Origin: Lachnospiraceae bacterium
GTDB taxonomy: Bacteria; Bacillota; Clostridia; Lachnospirales; Lachnospiraceae
Length of the DNA: 64,000 nucleotides
Direction: 5' to 3'
NCBI GenBank assembly: GCA_022794265.1
Contig: JAAWEK010000001.1
Coordinates: forward strand, 1-64,000
How positions within the stretch are numbered: position 1 is the first letter of the stretch; the number at the start of each line of letters is the position of its first letter. This document shows, in pieces, positions 51,786 through 60,468 of this stretch. The notes under the pieces were generated by a model that was not told where the DNA came from, searched no databases, and saw only the letters and a program-made list of their open reading frames with translations. The translations under genes were made by a program, and so were the position numbers.

Positions 51786-53555
51786 ATGAAAAAAATAATA
51801 GATTTGATAACAGAGCAATTTATAAATGCATTTTCCCAATGCGGATATGATACGGCTTATGCCAAAGTGACCATTTCCAACCGGCCGGATTTGTGTGAAT
51901 ACCAGTGCAATGGAGCAATGGCGGCAGCAAAGCAGTATAAAAAGGCGCCAATTGTGATTGCAAATGATATTGTGGAAAAACTGGAAGGTAATTCCGTATT
52001 TGAGATGATAACAGCAGTAAATCCAGGCTTTATTAATTTTAATCTCAATTCCGGATTTTTAAAGAATTATGTATCGGAAATGGCAAAGGAAGAATTTTTA
52101 GGCTGCGAACAGACAAAATCGCCGAAAAAAATTATTATTGATTATGGCGGTGCGAATGTGGCAAAACCTCTACATGTGGGACATCTCCGCTCAGCGGTTA
52201 TCGGTGAGGCGATTAAAAGGATGAACCGGTTCGCAGGCAATGATGTAACAGGTGATGTGCATTTGGGGGATTGGGGACTGCAGATGGGCCTGATTATTAC
52301 GGAGCTGAAATTGAGAAAACCGGAGTTGGTTTATTTTAATGAAAACCATGCGGGAGTATATCCTGCCGAGGCGCCGTTTACCATTGCAGAACTGGAAGAA
52401 ATTTATCCTTGTGCAAATGCAAAATCCAAAGAAGATGAAGAATTTAAAGAAGCAGCCAGAATGGCAACTTTGGAGCTGCAGAACGGAAACCGGGGATATC
52501 TGGCGCTCTGGCAGCATATTTTAAATGTATCCATTGCTGATTTAAAGAAGAATTATGATAATCTCAATGTTTCCTTTGAATTGTGGAAAAAGGAAAGCGA
52601 TGCACAGCCGTATATTCCTGAGATGGTTCAATATATGAAGGAACAGGGATTTACAAGAATCAGCGAGGGAGCTTTGGTGGTGGATGTAAAGGAAGATAGT
52701 GATACAAAGGAAATACCGCCTTGTATGATTCTGAAATCCAATGGGGCTACATTATATAATACAACTGATCTGGCTACCATAGTGGAGCGGATGAAACTTT
52801 TTCAGCCGGACCATATCGTTTATGTAGTGGACAAGCGCCAGGAACTTTATTTTGAGCAGGTATTCCGTTGCGCAAGAAAAACCGGACTGGTACAGCCGGA
52901 TACGGAACTGACCTTCCTGGGATTCGGTACAATGAACGGAAAAGACGGAAAGCCGTTTAAAACCAGGGATGGTGGTGTTATGCGTCTGGAAAATCTGATT
53001 CGGGAAATCAATGAAGCCGTTTATAATAAGATTATGGAAAACCGTTCCGTTACGGAAGAGGAAGCGAAGGAAACCGCTAAAATCGTAGGATTATCGGCAT
53101 TAAAGTACGGAGATCTGTCCAACCAGGCATCCAAAGATTATATTTTTGATGTGGAACGGTTTACTTCTTTTGAAGGAAATACAGGACCTTATATTCTGTA
53201 TACCATCGTACGGATTAAATCCATTCTTGGAAAATATTATGAGAACAATCATGAGACGATTGAGCAGACAGAAATCTGTATTCCAGGGTCTGAATTTGAA
53301 AAATCTTTGATGCTGACACTGGCAAGATTTAATGATATGATTGAAAATGCAGTGGAGGAATTTGCGCCGCATAAGATATGTGCTTATGTATATGAGCTGG
53401 CCAATGAATTTAATAAATTTTATCATGAAACAAAGATTTTGACCGAAGAAAATCCGGATAAGAAAAAGGGATATATTGCGCTGATTACCCTGACCAAAGC
53501 GGTATTAGAGCAGAGTATCCATATTCTTGGTTTTGAAGCGCCGGATAGAATGTAA
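51786..53555 (+). CDS. argS: Arginyl-tRNA synthetase
   Basis: A 589-residue class I synthetase charging tRNA-Arg. The HIGH motif is in DYGGANVAKPLHVGHLRSAV (near residue 125) and the KMSKS region is degenerate, as usual for ArgRS. The N-terminal tRNA-recognition domain and the C-terminal DALR anticodon domain (YELANEFNKFYHE, near 540) are present. AAAGGAAAG precedes the ATG. A strong terminator follows. Confidence 0.94.
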   Translation: MKKIIDLITEQFINAFSQCGYDTAYAKVTISNRPDLCEYQCNGAMAAAKQYKKAPIVIANDIVEKLEGNSVFEMITAVNPGFINFNLNSGFLKNYVSEMAKEEFLGCEQTKSPKKIIIDYGGANVAKPLHVGHLRSAVIGEAIKRMNRFAGNDVTGDVHLGDWGLQMGLIITELKLRKPELVYFNENHAGVYPAEAPFTIAELEEIYPCANAKSKEDEEFKEAARMATLELQNGNRGYLALWQHILNVSIADLKKNYDNLNVSFELWKKESDAQPYIPEMVQYMKEQGFTRISEGALVVDVKEDSDTKEIPPCMILKSNGATLYNTTDLATIVERMKLFQPDHIVYVVDKRQELYFEQVFRCARKTGLVQPDTELTFLGFGTMNGKDGKPFKTRDGGVMRLENLIREINEAVYNKIMENRSVTEEEAKETAKIVGLSALKYGDLSNQASKDYIFDVERFTSFEGNTGPYILYTIVRIKSILGKYYENNHETIEQTEICIPGSEFEKSLMLTLARFNDMIENAVEEFAPHKICAYVYELANEFNKFYHETKILTEENPDKKKGYIALITLTKAVLEQSIHILGFEAPDRM

Positions 53556-53579
53556 CGGATTTAAAATCAGGAATAGAAA

Positions 53580-53617
53580 AACCGGAAGAAAAGAATATTT
53601 GTTCTTTTCTTCCGGTT
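53580..53617. terminator. Terminator between argS and a convergent gene
   Basis: A perfect 16-base stem (53580-53595 with 53602-53617) with a 6-base loop. The A-rich left and T-rich right sides allow it to work on both strands. Confidence 0.85.
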
Positions 53618-53650
53618 TCTTTCATATACTAAACATTATCTGAAGACGGG

Positions 53651-53977
53651 CTATTTCGAAGAAGTGGTTTCCTCAGAATTTTTGGAAGTAGTTTCCTCCT
53701 GACTGTCACTGGTGGAATTGTTTTCTTCACTTTCCGCAGTATATGCCTCAAATGCACTGGTTATCTCTTCCGCAGATAAAGCATATGTGGCAATCGTTGC
53801 CTCTTCATCCTCTTTTATCCACTTATCATATACAGAGAATATTATAAAACCAAAAAATAATGCAGTTATGATAACACCAGCTAATTTCATAAGAATAGCA
53901 TTGCGTTTTTGCTTTGCGATTATTTTTTTACGATTGGCTTTTTCCTTCTTATATTCATCAACTTTTTTCTGACTCAT
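53651..53977 (-). CDS. Small single-TM protein of unknown function
   Basis: A 108-residue protein: a Lys-rich N-terminus (about residues 1-30), one TM helix (LAGVIITALFFGFIIFSVY), and an acidic Ser/Thr/Glu-rich outer tail. The positive-inside pattern places the tail outside. I do not recognise the family; such proteins are common in Lachnospiraceae. GAAAGGAATATGAA lies upstream of the ATG. It is convergent with argS. Confidence 0.65.
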   Translation of the reverse strand: MSQKKVDEYKKEKANRKKIIAKQKRNAILMKLAGVIITALFFGFIIFSVYDKWIKEDEEATIATYALSAEEITSAFEAYTAESEENNSTSDSQEETTSKNSEETTSSK

Positions 53978-54161
53978 TATTTTTCATATTCCTTTCTTCT
54001 TTGTATGTCTGTAATTGCACTTTTAACATTATATAACATATTTAAAAAATAATAAACAATAAAATATAAGATTTACAAAATTTTCTTTTGAATTATAAAT
54101 ATATATACAATATACGACCGCTGTTTTTTGTGGAAAATAGATAAAAATCAAACAATTTAAG

Positions 54162-54190
54162 TTGACATTATAGAAAACATGTACTATTAT
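54162..54190 (+). promoter_or_regulatory. Predicted promoter of the unknown gene at 54228
   Basis: TTGACA (54162-54167) and TATTAT (54185-54190) are spaced by 17 bases. The rest of 53978-54161 is A/T-rich without other features. Confidence 0.7.
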
Positions 54191-54227
54191 TATTTATATC
54201 TATAAAAAAAGAATGGGGATGCACAAA

Positions 54228-54887
54228 ATGGTAAAAAGCTTCGTACAAATATTAAACGTTGGTTTTGGTATTATTAATAATACCCAGCCGGTGGATGACA
54301 AGAATCCGGAAGTGATCATGGAAATGGTAATGGGAATGGATGATCCGGCAAGGGATATCCGGATTATTGGTTTTAGAACCTATGATATGGATACAGATAC
54401 CGGAGTTATGAGTGATCAGAGCGGAATCTATTATTTGGAAGGTGAAGAGTTTACATATCCAAAGGTTGACCAGGATATAACTTCTTATATGAAGAATGCC
54501 GGTGTCGAGTATGAAAAAGGCCAGCAGCTGATTAAGATAAAAAAACCGAATGTAATGGTATATCCGTTTAATGCAAACGACACTATTCTGGATACGGCAG
54601 CGGTTCTTATTAAAATGAAGATTCGGAAAGAAGAAGAACGCCGGGTTAGACTGGAAGAAGAGATAGTAACCTATAAGAATAATCTGGTACTGGATTTAAA
54701 GAAGGTTGCGGAATACGTTGAAAATAACCAGTTCAATACAATACCTCTTGTAGATGCAGGAGATAATGTTAAAGTTCTGAATGTATTAGGTGATAAAGGA
54801 AACTTCAATAAGCACATCGAACATATGAGAAATATCCGTGTGGAGATAATGGCTATTGATAAGTTTCTTCGGGAAAATACAATGTAG
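54228..54887 (+). CDS. Conserved-looking hypothetical protein
   Basis: A 219-residue soluble protein, no signal peptide or TM. The first part has MDDPARDIRIIGFRTYDMDTDTG cut by acidic residues; a basic coiled-coil-like helix (MKIRKEEERRVRLEEEIVTY) lies near residues 130-150 and the C-terminus is helical. The family is not recognised. ATG 54228 is chosen because GGGG lies nine bases upstream and two earlier ATGs are too close to that site. It has its own promoter and a strong terminator, indicating a genuine single gene. Confidence 0.65.
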   Translation: MVKSFVQILNVGFGIINNTQPVDDKNPEVIMEMVMGMDDPARDIRIIGFRTYDMDTDTGVMSDQSGIYYLEGEEFTYPKVDQDITSYMKNAGVEYEKGQQLIKIKKPNVMVYPFNANDTILDTAAVLIKMKIRKEEERRVRLEEEIVTYKNNLVLDLKKVAEYVENNQFNTIPLVDAGDNVKVLNVLGDKGNFNKHIEHMRNIRVEIMAIDKFLRENTM

Positions 54888-54896
54888 AAATATTGA

Positions 54897-54935
54897 TTGA
54901 AAAAAGGAGTTGTTGGTAACAACTCCTTTTTTCAA
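54897..54935. terminator. Strong bidirectional terminator
   Basis: A perfect 18-base stem (54897-54914 with 54918-54935) with a 3-base loop, A-rich on the left and T-rich on the right, between convergent genes. Confidence 0.9.
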
Positions 54936-54940
54936 TTTGT

Positions 54941-55243
54941 TTATACAATCAACTGTGTAATAAACACTGTTAACATGGAACACAATGCTACTACTACGAG
55001 ACTTTTTTCTTTATATGCCAGCAACAGTGCCGTCAGAGTTCCTGCTATGGCAGTGACCATACTGGTTGTGGATGTGAAGATATCCGGAAAGGTCAGGGAA
55101 GCCAGTACTGCATAGGGAACATAATATAAAAAAGATTTAATAAAGCCGGAATTGATTTCCTTACGAAAGACTGCCATTGGAAGAACGCGGGGAAGATATG
55201 TTACCAGCGCCATCAGAATAACAGCGGTCAGAGCTCTTTCCAT
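54941..55243 (-). CDS. azlD: Branched-chain amino acid transport protein AzlD
   Basis: A 100-residue membrane protein with three TM helices (MALVTYLPRVLPMAVF near the N-terminus is typical). It is the small subunit of the AzlCD exporter for branched-chain amino acids or analogues. Its ATG directly follows the azlC stop (TAA-ATG), and AAGGAGG lies within the azlC end, so the two are coupled. Confidence 0.88.
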   Translation of the reverse strand: MERALTAVILMALVTYLPRVLPMAVFRKEINSGFIKSFLYYVPYAVLASLTFPDIFTSTTSMVTAIAGTLTALLLAYKEKSLVVVALCSMLTVFITQLIV

Positions 55244-55960
55244 TTATTTGTCCTCCTTTTTATTGATGGGAAAGAAATATGCTGCCACCATGGAAGCGGA
55301 AATGGTAGCTATAATCGTACAGAATCCGCTGGATATAAATTTAAATATAGGTATATACCGGAGCAGGCAGGTTATTGTAATGGATATCAGAATAACATAC
55401 AGGATAGGGGTCTGTTTTTTTGCAGGAGGAATGATGATAGCAATGAACATGGCGTACAGGGCAATCCCCATGGCTCCTTTTGCAATTTCCGGAAGAATCC
55501 CGGAGGTACAGGCACCTAAGAAAGTTCCCGCTGACCAGCCCAGGTAAGGCAGAGTAATCAATCCATACATATAAGAGCCGGAAATATTTTTTGGCTCTAT
55601 GGAAGCAATGGCAAAGGTTTCGTCGGTAATTCCGAAACTGAATAAAAGCCGTTGAAATAAGGAAGTACCTGGTTCCATTTTCTGTGACAGAGACAGAGAC
55701 ATAAGCATATATCTCATGTTGATTACGAAGGTGGTCAGGGTGATTTCAATATATGTGCCACCGGATATGATTAAATTGGTTCCAGCGAACTGTCCGGAAC
55801 TTGTAAGATTTGTCATGGATATCAAAACCGCAAGCCAGACCGGGAGTCCCGCACTTACTGCCATAAATCCGAATGTAAAGGAAACCGGAAGATAGCCAAG
55901 GCCGATGGGCAGCCCTTTGATTAGTCCGTTTCTGTATTGTTGTTTTTTTGTACCGTTCAT
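55244..55960 (-). CDS. azlC: Branched-chain amino acid exporter AzlC
   Basis: A 238-residue AzlC permease: GLPIGLGYLPVSFTFGFMAV at the start, TSSGQFAG (near residue 55), NMRYMLMSLSLSQ (near 80) and the FGITDETFA motif (near 108) are hallmarks. Together with AzlD it exports branched-chain amino acids; the substrate is inferred from B. subtilis. AGAGGAT precedes the ATG. It is divergent from a CPBP protease gene. Confidence 0.9.
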   Translation of the reverse strand: MNGTKKQQYRNGLIKGLPIGLGYLPVSFTFGFMAVSAGLPVWLAVLISMTNLTSSGQFAGTNLIISGGTYIEITLTTFVINMRYMLMSLSLSQKMEPGTSLFQRLLFSFGITDETFAIASIEPKNISGSYMYGLITLPYLGWSAGTFLGACTSGILPEIAKGAMGIALYAMFIAIIIPPAKKQTPILYVILISITITCLLRYIPIFKFISSGFCTIIATISASMVAAYFFPINKKEDK

Positions 55961-55996
55961 TGTTTCTATCCTCTGCTAAGACTGTTTTGCATAGCG

Positions 55997-56025
55997 ATTA
56001 TAGCATTTACTTTTTAGAAACACAA
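55997..56025 (-). promoter_or_regulatory. Predicted azlCD promoter
   Basis: On the minus strand TTGTGT (56025-56020) and TATAAT (56002-55997) are spaced by 17 bases with TGC at the extended -10 position. A CAAGT/ACTTG inverted repeat (56022-56038) overlaps the -35 and may be an operator. Confidence 0.65.
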
Positions 56026-56036
56026 GTAACTTTCAC

Positions 56037-56065
56037 TTGCAAAAAACAATGCATTCAAGTATTAT
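56037..56065 (+). promoter_or_regulatory. Predicted promoter of the CPBP gene
   Basis: TTGCAA (56037-56042) and TATTAT (56060-56065) are spaced by 17 bases, divergent from the azlC promoter. Confidence 0.6.
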
Positions 56066-56095
56066 ACTATATAGAATGGTACTATTAGTACAGAA

Positions 56096-56986
56096 ATGAG
56101 AATACATGTGGAAAATCGATGGAATAGAAATCAGTCCTTAGAGGAATATAACCGAATAAAATATGTGGCAGGAGTCCTTTATCCGCCAGTTCTGTATGCG
56201 TTTCTGCTAATGGCAGTGCAGGTTGCAGGAAATATTTACTATGCATATATATATGCATCTTCCATTGGTGAGAGAGTCACCATTGAACAGTCCCAGGAGT
56301 TTTTAGAAAATGTGGAGCGGCTGGTACAGGAGCATAATTATCTGCTAACAATGATATCCGCTGTTATTGGTTTGGCGGTTTTTATGTATATATATGAAAA
56401 AGATGTGAAACGCAACGGAAAATTTGGATTTATCAGACAGGTAAAAGATATTAAAACATACAGGCTGGGGTATCTGCTCATTCTCGGCTGTGTGGGAAAT
56501 ATAGGACTTAGCCGTTTGCTATCTCTGCTGCCGCTGGACAATATCATCGGCAGTTACAGGGATACCCAGGAATCTTTACTGGCAGGCAGACTGGTGATAC
56601 AGATATTATCAGTATCCGTTTTGGTTCCAGTTACGGAGGAACTGGTGTACCGGGGGCTGGTATGCCAACGGCTCCAGCGGCTGCTGGGAGATAAGATTGC
56701 GGTTTTTATGTCTGCAGGTTTGTTTGCCGTATTTCATTTTAATCTGTTGCAGGGGATTTATGCATTTATTGCAGGGATTGTGCTGGGATATGTTTATCTG
56801 AAATACAATACCGTTGTTTATTGCATGATTTTACATGGAATTGCCAATCTTACCGCCGTTCTGGTGAATTATTTCAGCATTTCCGGTTATATTAATAACC
56901 ATATTGTACTCTATCTGGTGGTTATGGTGGCAGAGCTGGCAGTAACTGTGCTGGTAGCAGAAAAAATTTACAAAAGCAAAGACTGA
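56096..56986 (+). CDS. CPBP-family intramembrane metalloprotease
   Basis: A 296-residue membrane protein with about eight TM helices. The Abi/CAAX-protease motifs are VTEELVYRGLV (catalytic Glu pair and Arg, near residue 181), AVFHFNLLQGIYAF (first His, near 215) and ILHGIANLTAV (second His, near 254). Bacterial members process membrane proteins or bacteriocins or give bacteriocin immunity; the role here is unknown. No good Shine-Dalgarno site precedes ATG 56096, so the start is less certain than the frame. Confidence 0.85.
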   Translation: MRIHVENRWNRNQSLEEYNRIKYVAGVLYPPVLYAFLLMAVQVAGNIYYAYIYASSIGERVTIEQSQEFLENVERLVQEHNYLLTMISAVIGLAVFMYIYEKDVKRNGKFGFIRQVKDIKTYRLGYLLILGCVGNIGLSRLLSLLPLDNIIGSYRDTQESLLAGRLVIQILSVSVLVPVTEELVYRGLVCQRLQRLLGDKIAVFMSAGLFAVFHFNLLQGIYAFIAGIVLGYVYLKYNTVVYCMILHGIANLTAVLVNYFSISGYINNHIVLYLVVMVAELAVTVLVAEKIYKSKD

Positions 56987-57024
56987 TATTTAGATTGCAT
57001 GGTAAAAATTAAATAAAAAAACAT

Positions 57025-57053
57025 TTGATAAATTTCATACAGTGTGTTACATT
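57025..57053 (+). promoter_or_regulatory. Predicted promoter of the glf gene
   Basis: TTGATA (57025-57030) and TACATT (57048-57053) are spaced by 17 bases, ending 25 bases before the glf start. Confidence 0.5.
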
Positions 57054-57078
57054 AGTTTTCGAAGAAATGAGGTAAAAG

Positions 57079-58218
57079 ATGTACGATTGTATAATTGTGG
57101 GAGCAGGTATTGCAGGAGCAGTAACTGCCAGAAAACTGGCGGAGCATGATAAAAAAATTCTAATATTGGAACAGAGAGACCATATAGGTGGTAATTGCTT
57201 TGATTATATAGATAACAACGGAATTTTAATTCATAAATATGGTCCTCATATATTTCATACCAACAGTGATGAAGTATTTGAGTTTTTGTCCAGGTTTACA
57301 AAATGGTGGGATTATCATCACGAGGTGCTGGCATATGTGGACGGAAAATACATACCGGTGCCTTTTAATCTGAATACTCTGGGTATGATATATGAGTCGG
57401 AAAAGGCTTCTGTGTTGCGGAAAAAGTTAACGGATAAATACGGATACGGCAGCAGGGTTGCCATTCTGGAGCTAATGCAGGAAGATGACGAAGAAATCCG
57501 GGAAATAGCGGATTATGTATATCAGAATATATTTTTAAAATATACAATGAAACAGTGGGGGCAGACGCCGGAACAGGTGGATAAATCCGTAACTGCCAGG
57601 GTTCCGGTTTTAATCTCAGAGGATAATGGATATTTTCAGGATAAATATCAGGGAATGCCTCTGCATGGATATACAAAGATGTTTGAAGCTATGCTGTCAC
57701 ATAAAGGAATCGACATTCGTTTATCCTCAAATGCCGGAGAATTGCTGAAGTTTGGCGAAGAGGAAATCTTTTTTGAAGACAGGCCGTTTTTTGGCGAAGT
57801 AGTGTATACCGGACCTATTGACGAACTGTTTGACAGGATATATGGCAGACTGCCATACCGAACCCTCCGGTTTGAATATGAGGAATGGAAGCAGGAATCC
57901 TATCAGCCGGCAGCAGTAGTAAATTATACGGTAAGTGAAGATTTTACAAGAATTACGGAATTTAAGAAACTTACCGGACAGAAATCAGAGAATACCACGA
58001 TTGTAAAAGAGTATTCTGATAATTATATGGGAAAGCAGAATGAGATTCCATATTATGCAATCTTGAATGAGAAAAATATTGATTTATATAAAAAATATCT
58101 GAATCTGACTGAAAAATATGAGAAATTACATATGTTAGGCAGACTGGCGGAATATAAGTATTATAATATTGATGCAATTACACTGGAAGCATTGAAACTG
58201 GCTGAACGATTGATTTAG
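57079..58218 (+). CDS. glf: UDP-galactopyranose mutase
   Basis: A 379-residue FAD enzyme interconverting UDP-galactopyranose and UDP-galactofuranose for cell-surface glycans. Marks: IIVGAGIAGAVTARKLAEHDKK is the FAD-binding start in outline (GxGxxG at residues 8-13), HIGGNCFDY, GPHIFHTN (near 59), FNLNTLG, QWGQTPEQV and the final RLAEYKYYNIDA. GAGGTAAAAG precedes the ATG. A glycosyltransferase follows 25 bases later, forming a small surface-glycan unit. Confidence 0.94.
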   Translation: MYDCIIVGAGIAGAVTARKLAEHDKKILILEQRDHIGGNCFDYIDNNGILIHKYGPHIFHTNSDEVFEFLSRFTKWWDYHHEVLAYVDGKYIPVPFNLNTLGMIYESEKASVLRKKLTDKYGYGSRVAILELMQEDDEEIREIADYVYQNIFLKYTMKQWGQTPEQVDKSVTARVPVLISEDNGYFQDKYQGMPLHGYTKMFEAMLSHKGIDIRLSSNAGELLKFGEEEIFFEDRPFFGEVVYTGPIDELFDRIYGRLPYRTLRFEYEEWKQESYQPAAVVNYTVSEDFTRITEFKKLTGQKSENTTIVKEYSDNYMGKQNEIPYYAILNEKNIDLYKKYLNLTEKYEKLHMLGRLAEYKYYNIDAITLEALKLAERLI

Positions 58219-58243
58219 TATATTAGAAAAGAGGATTAGTACA

Positions 58244-59260
58244 TTGAAGATTTTAACTATTGTTGTTCCGTGCTATAATTCTGAAGCATATATGAGAAAA
58301 TGCATAGATAGTGTACTGACTGGAGGAGAAGATGTAGAAATAATTATTGTGGATGACGGCTCTAAGGATAAAACTGCCCAAATCGCAGATGAATATGCCC
58401 GGAATCATAGTTCTGTAATAAAAGCAGTTCATCAGGAAAACGGTGGACATGGAGAAGCGGTTAACACCGGACTCAGGAATGCTTCCGGGATTTTTTTTAA
58501 GGTGGTGGACAGTGACGACTGGGTGGATGAAGCCGCTTATAAAAAGGTGTTAAAAGCATTAAAGAGTGCTGTAAAGATGGATTCGGAGCTGGATCTGCTG
58601 CTGACCAATTTTGTATATGATAAAGTAGGGGTACGCAGGAAGAAAACCATGAGGTACAAACATGCTTTGAAAGAACATACACTGCTTACCTGGAGCGACG
58701 GAGTTCGTTTTAATAAATTTCAATATATTCTGATGCATTCCGTCATTTACCGGACACAAATGTTAAGGGATTGCAATCTGGAATTGCCAAAGCATACCTT
58801 TTATGTTGATAATATTTTTATATTTAAACCTCTTCCATATGTGAGAAAATTATATTATCTGGATGTGGACTTTTATCATTACTTTATCGGAAGAAACGAC
58901 CAGTCCGTAAATGAAAAAGTCATGATATCCAGGCTTGACCAGCAGATTCGGGTGAATAAATGCATGATAGATTTCTTTAGTGAAGCAGAAATAGAGGACA
59001 AGCGTCTGTATAAATATATGTTTCAATATCTGGATATGATGATGTGTGTATCGTCCATTATGGCAATCTTATCCAAAGACAGGGATAAACTGGAGCAGAA
59101 AGCGGAACTTTGGCAATATCTGAAAGAAAAGGATCAGGAATTATACCATGCGTTGAGAACTACGGTATTTGGAATCTGGATGAATCTTCCTGGACATAGT
59201 GGAAGAATGCTGTCTAAAAGCGGGTATAAGGTGATGCAGAAAGTATTCGGGTTTAATTAG
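58244..59260 (+). CDS. Family 2 glycosyltransferase
   Basis: A 338-residue GT-A fold enzyme with TIVVPCYNSEAYMRKCIDSV at the start, IIVDDGSKDKTAQIAD (nucleotide binding, near residue 35) and FKVVDSDDWVDE (the DxD equivalent, near 88). No TM helix is seen. It starts at TTG 58244 behind AAGAGGA. Next to glf it may transfer galactofuranose or another sugar to a surface polymer; acceptor and donor are not determinable from sequence. Confidence 0.87.
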   Translation: MKILTIVVPCYNSEAYMRKCIDSVLTGGEDVEIIIVDDGSKDKTAQIADEYARNHSSVIKAVHQENGGHGEAVNTGLRNASGIFFKVVDSDDWVDEAAYKKVLKALKSAVKMDSELDLLLTNFVYDKVGVRRKKTMRYKHALKEHTLLTWSDGVRFNKFQYILMHSVIYRTQMLRDCNLELPKHTFYVDNIFIFKPLPYVRKLYYLDVDFYHYFIGRNDQSVNEKVMISRLDQQIRVNKCMIDFFSEAEIEDKRLYKYMFQYLDMMMCVSSIMAILSKDRDKLEQKAELWQYLKEKDQELYHALRTTVFGIWMNLPGHSGRMLSKSGYKVMQKVFGFN

Positions 59261-59289
59261 TTGTTTAGCAGAAATGAGGGGGATAGCAT

Positions 59290-60456
59290 ATGAAGATTTT
59301 CCACATCTCCGATTTACACATCGGAAAACAGCTGCATTATTACAGTCTGAATGAAGAGCAGCGGTATATTTTATCCCGGATTTCTGACAAAGCGGAAGAA
59401 TACCGGCCGGATGTTATTCTGATTGCTGGGGATATTTATGATAAATCGGTTCCTTCGGGGGAGGCTTATGAGATTTTTGACGAATTTTTAAATCATCTGG
59501 CGGATATTCAGCCTTCGATTCCGGTGCTAATCATAGCTGGGAATCATGACAATGCAAAACGGCTGAAGTATGCGGGGGCGTTTCTGGAGAAACAGAATAT
59601 TCATATATCGGTTCTTCCACCGCAGGAGGAAAATGAATATCTAAAAAAGATAGTGTTGAGGGATGAAGATGGAGAAGTGAATTTTTATTTACTTCCCTTT
59701 ACCAAACCGGGGTATGTAAAGCATTTGTTTAAGGAGGAAGTAATACAGGATTATAACAGCGCCATAAAAGCGCTGATTGAACGGGAGCAGATTGACTGGT
59801 CCGAACGGAATGTACTGCTTGCCCACCAGTTTTTTGTATCCGGCGGACAGGAGCCGGATACATGTGGCTCGGAACTGAGTTATATATCCGTGGGTGGGAT
59901 TGATAGTGTGGATATTGACTGTGTGCAGAAGTTTGATTATGTGGCATTGGGACATCTTCATGGGGAACAGGCCATTGGCGGACCGCATATCCGCTACAGC
60001 GGAACACCGATGAAATATTCCATCAGCGAAGAGAAACATGTAAAAGGCATTACGATGGTGACATTGGGAGCAAAAGACAGCAAAATAAAATATGAACGGA
60101 TACCGCTTGTCATGGCCAGAGATGTAAGAAGGATAGAAGGAACGTTAGAGGAAGTCATTGCACAGGCAACGGAAGAAAACAGAGATGATTATGTCAGTAT
60201 TACATTGACGGATGAGGAGAGCCTGTACCGGCCGAAAGACCAGTTAGAGGAGCATTATACTCATATATTGGAAGTGCGGCTGGAAAATCGTAATATCCGT
60301 TCCAGATTAAGCAGGGTGGAAGAATCTGGGGAACATCTGGAACCGTTAGAGGCATTTGCGGAATTTTATCAGGTTATGCACGGTCAGCCTGTCAGTGAAA
60401 AGGAAATTAAAGTTATGACCGAAATTATCAGTGAATTGAAAAATGCACAGGAATAG
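59290..60456 (+). CDS. sbcD: Exonuclease SbcCD subunit D (Mre11-like nuclease)
   Basis: A 388-residue metallophosphoesterase: MKIFHISDLHIGKQLH (motif I), LIAGDIYDKSVPS (II), IAGNHDN (III), and LAHQFFV and ALGHLHGEQ (IV and V). It is the nuclease of the SbcCD complex, which opens hairpins and processes double-strand breaks. GAGGGGG precedes the ATG. sbcC follows after 12 bases. Confidence 0.94.
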   Translation: MKIFHISDLHIGKQLHYYSLNEEQRYILSRISDKAEEYRPDVILIAGDIYDKSVPSGEAYEIFDEFLNHLADIQPSIPVLIIAGNHDNAKRLKYAGAFLEKQNIHISVLPPQEENEYLKKIVLRDEDGEVNFYLLPFTKPGYVKHLFKEEVIQDYNSAIKALIEREQIDWSERNVLLAHQFFVSGGQEPDTCGSELSYISVGGIDSVDIDCVQKFDYVALGHLHGEQAIGGPHIRYSGTPMKYSISEEKHVKGITMVTLGAKDSKIKYERIPLVMARDVRRIEGTLEEVIAQATEENRDDYVSITLTDEESLYRPKDQLEEHYTHILEVRLENRNIRSRLSRVEESGEHLEPLEAFAEFYQVMHGQPVSEKEIKVMTEIISELKNAQE

Positions 60457-60468
60457 GGGGCGGCAGAA

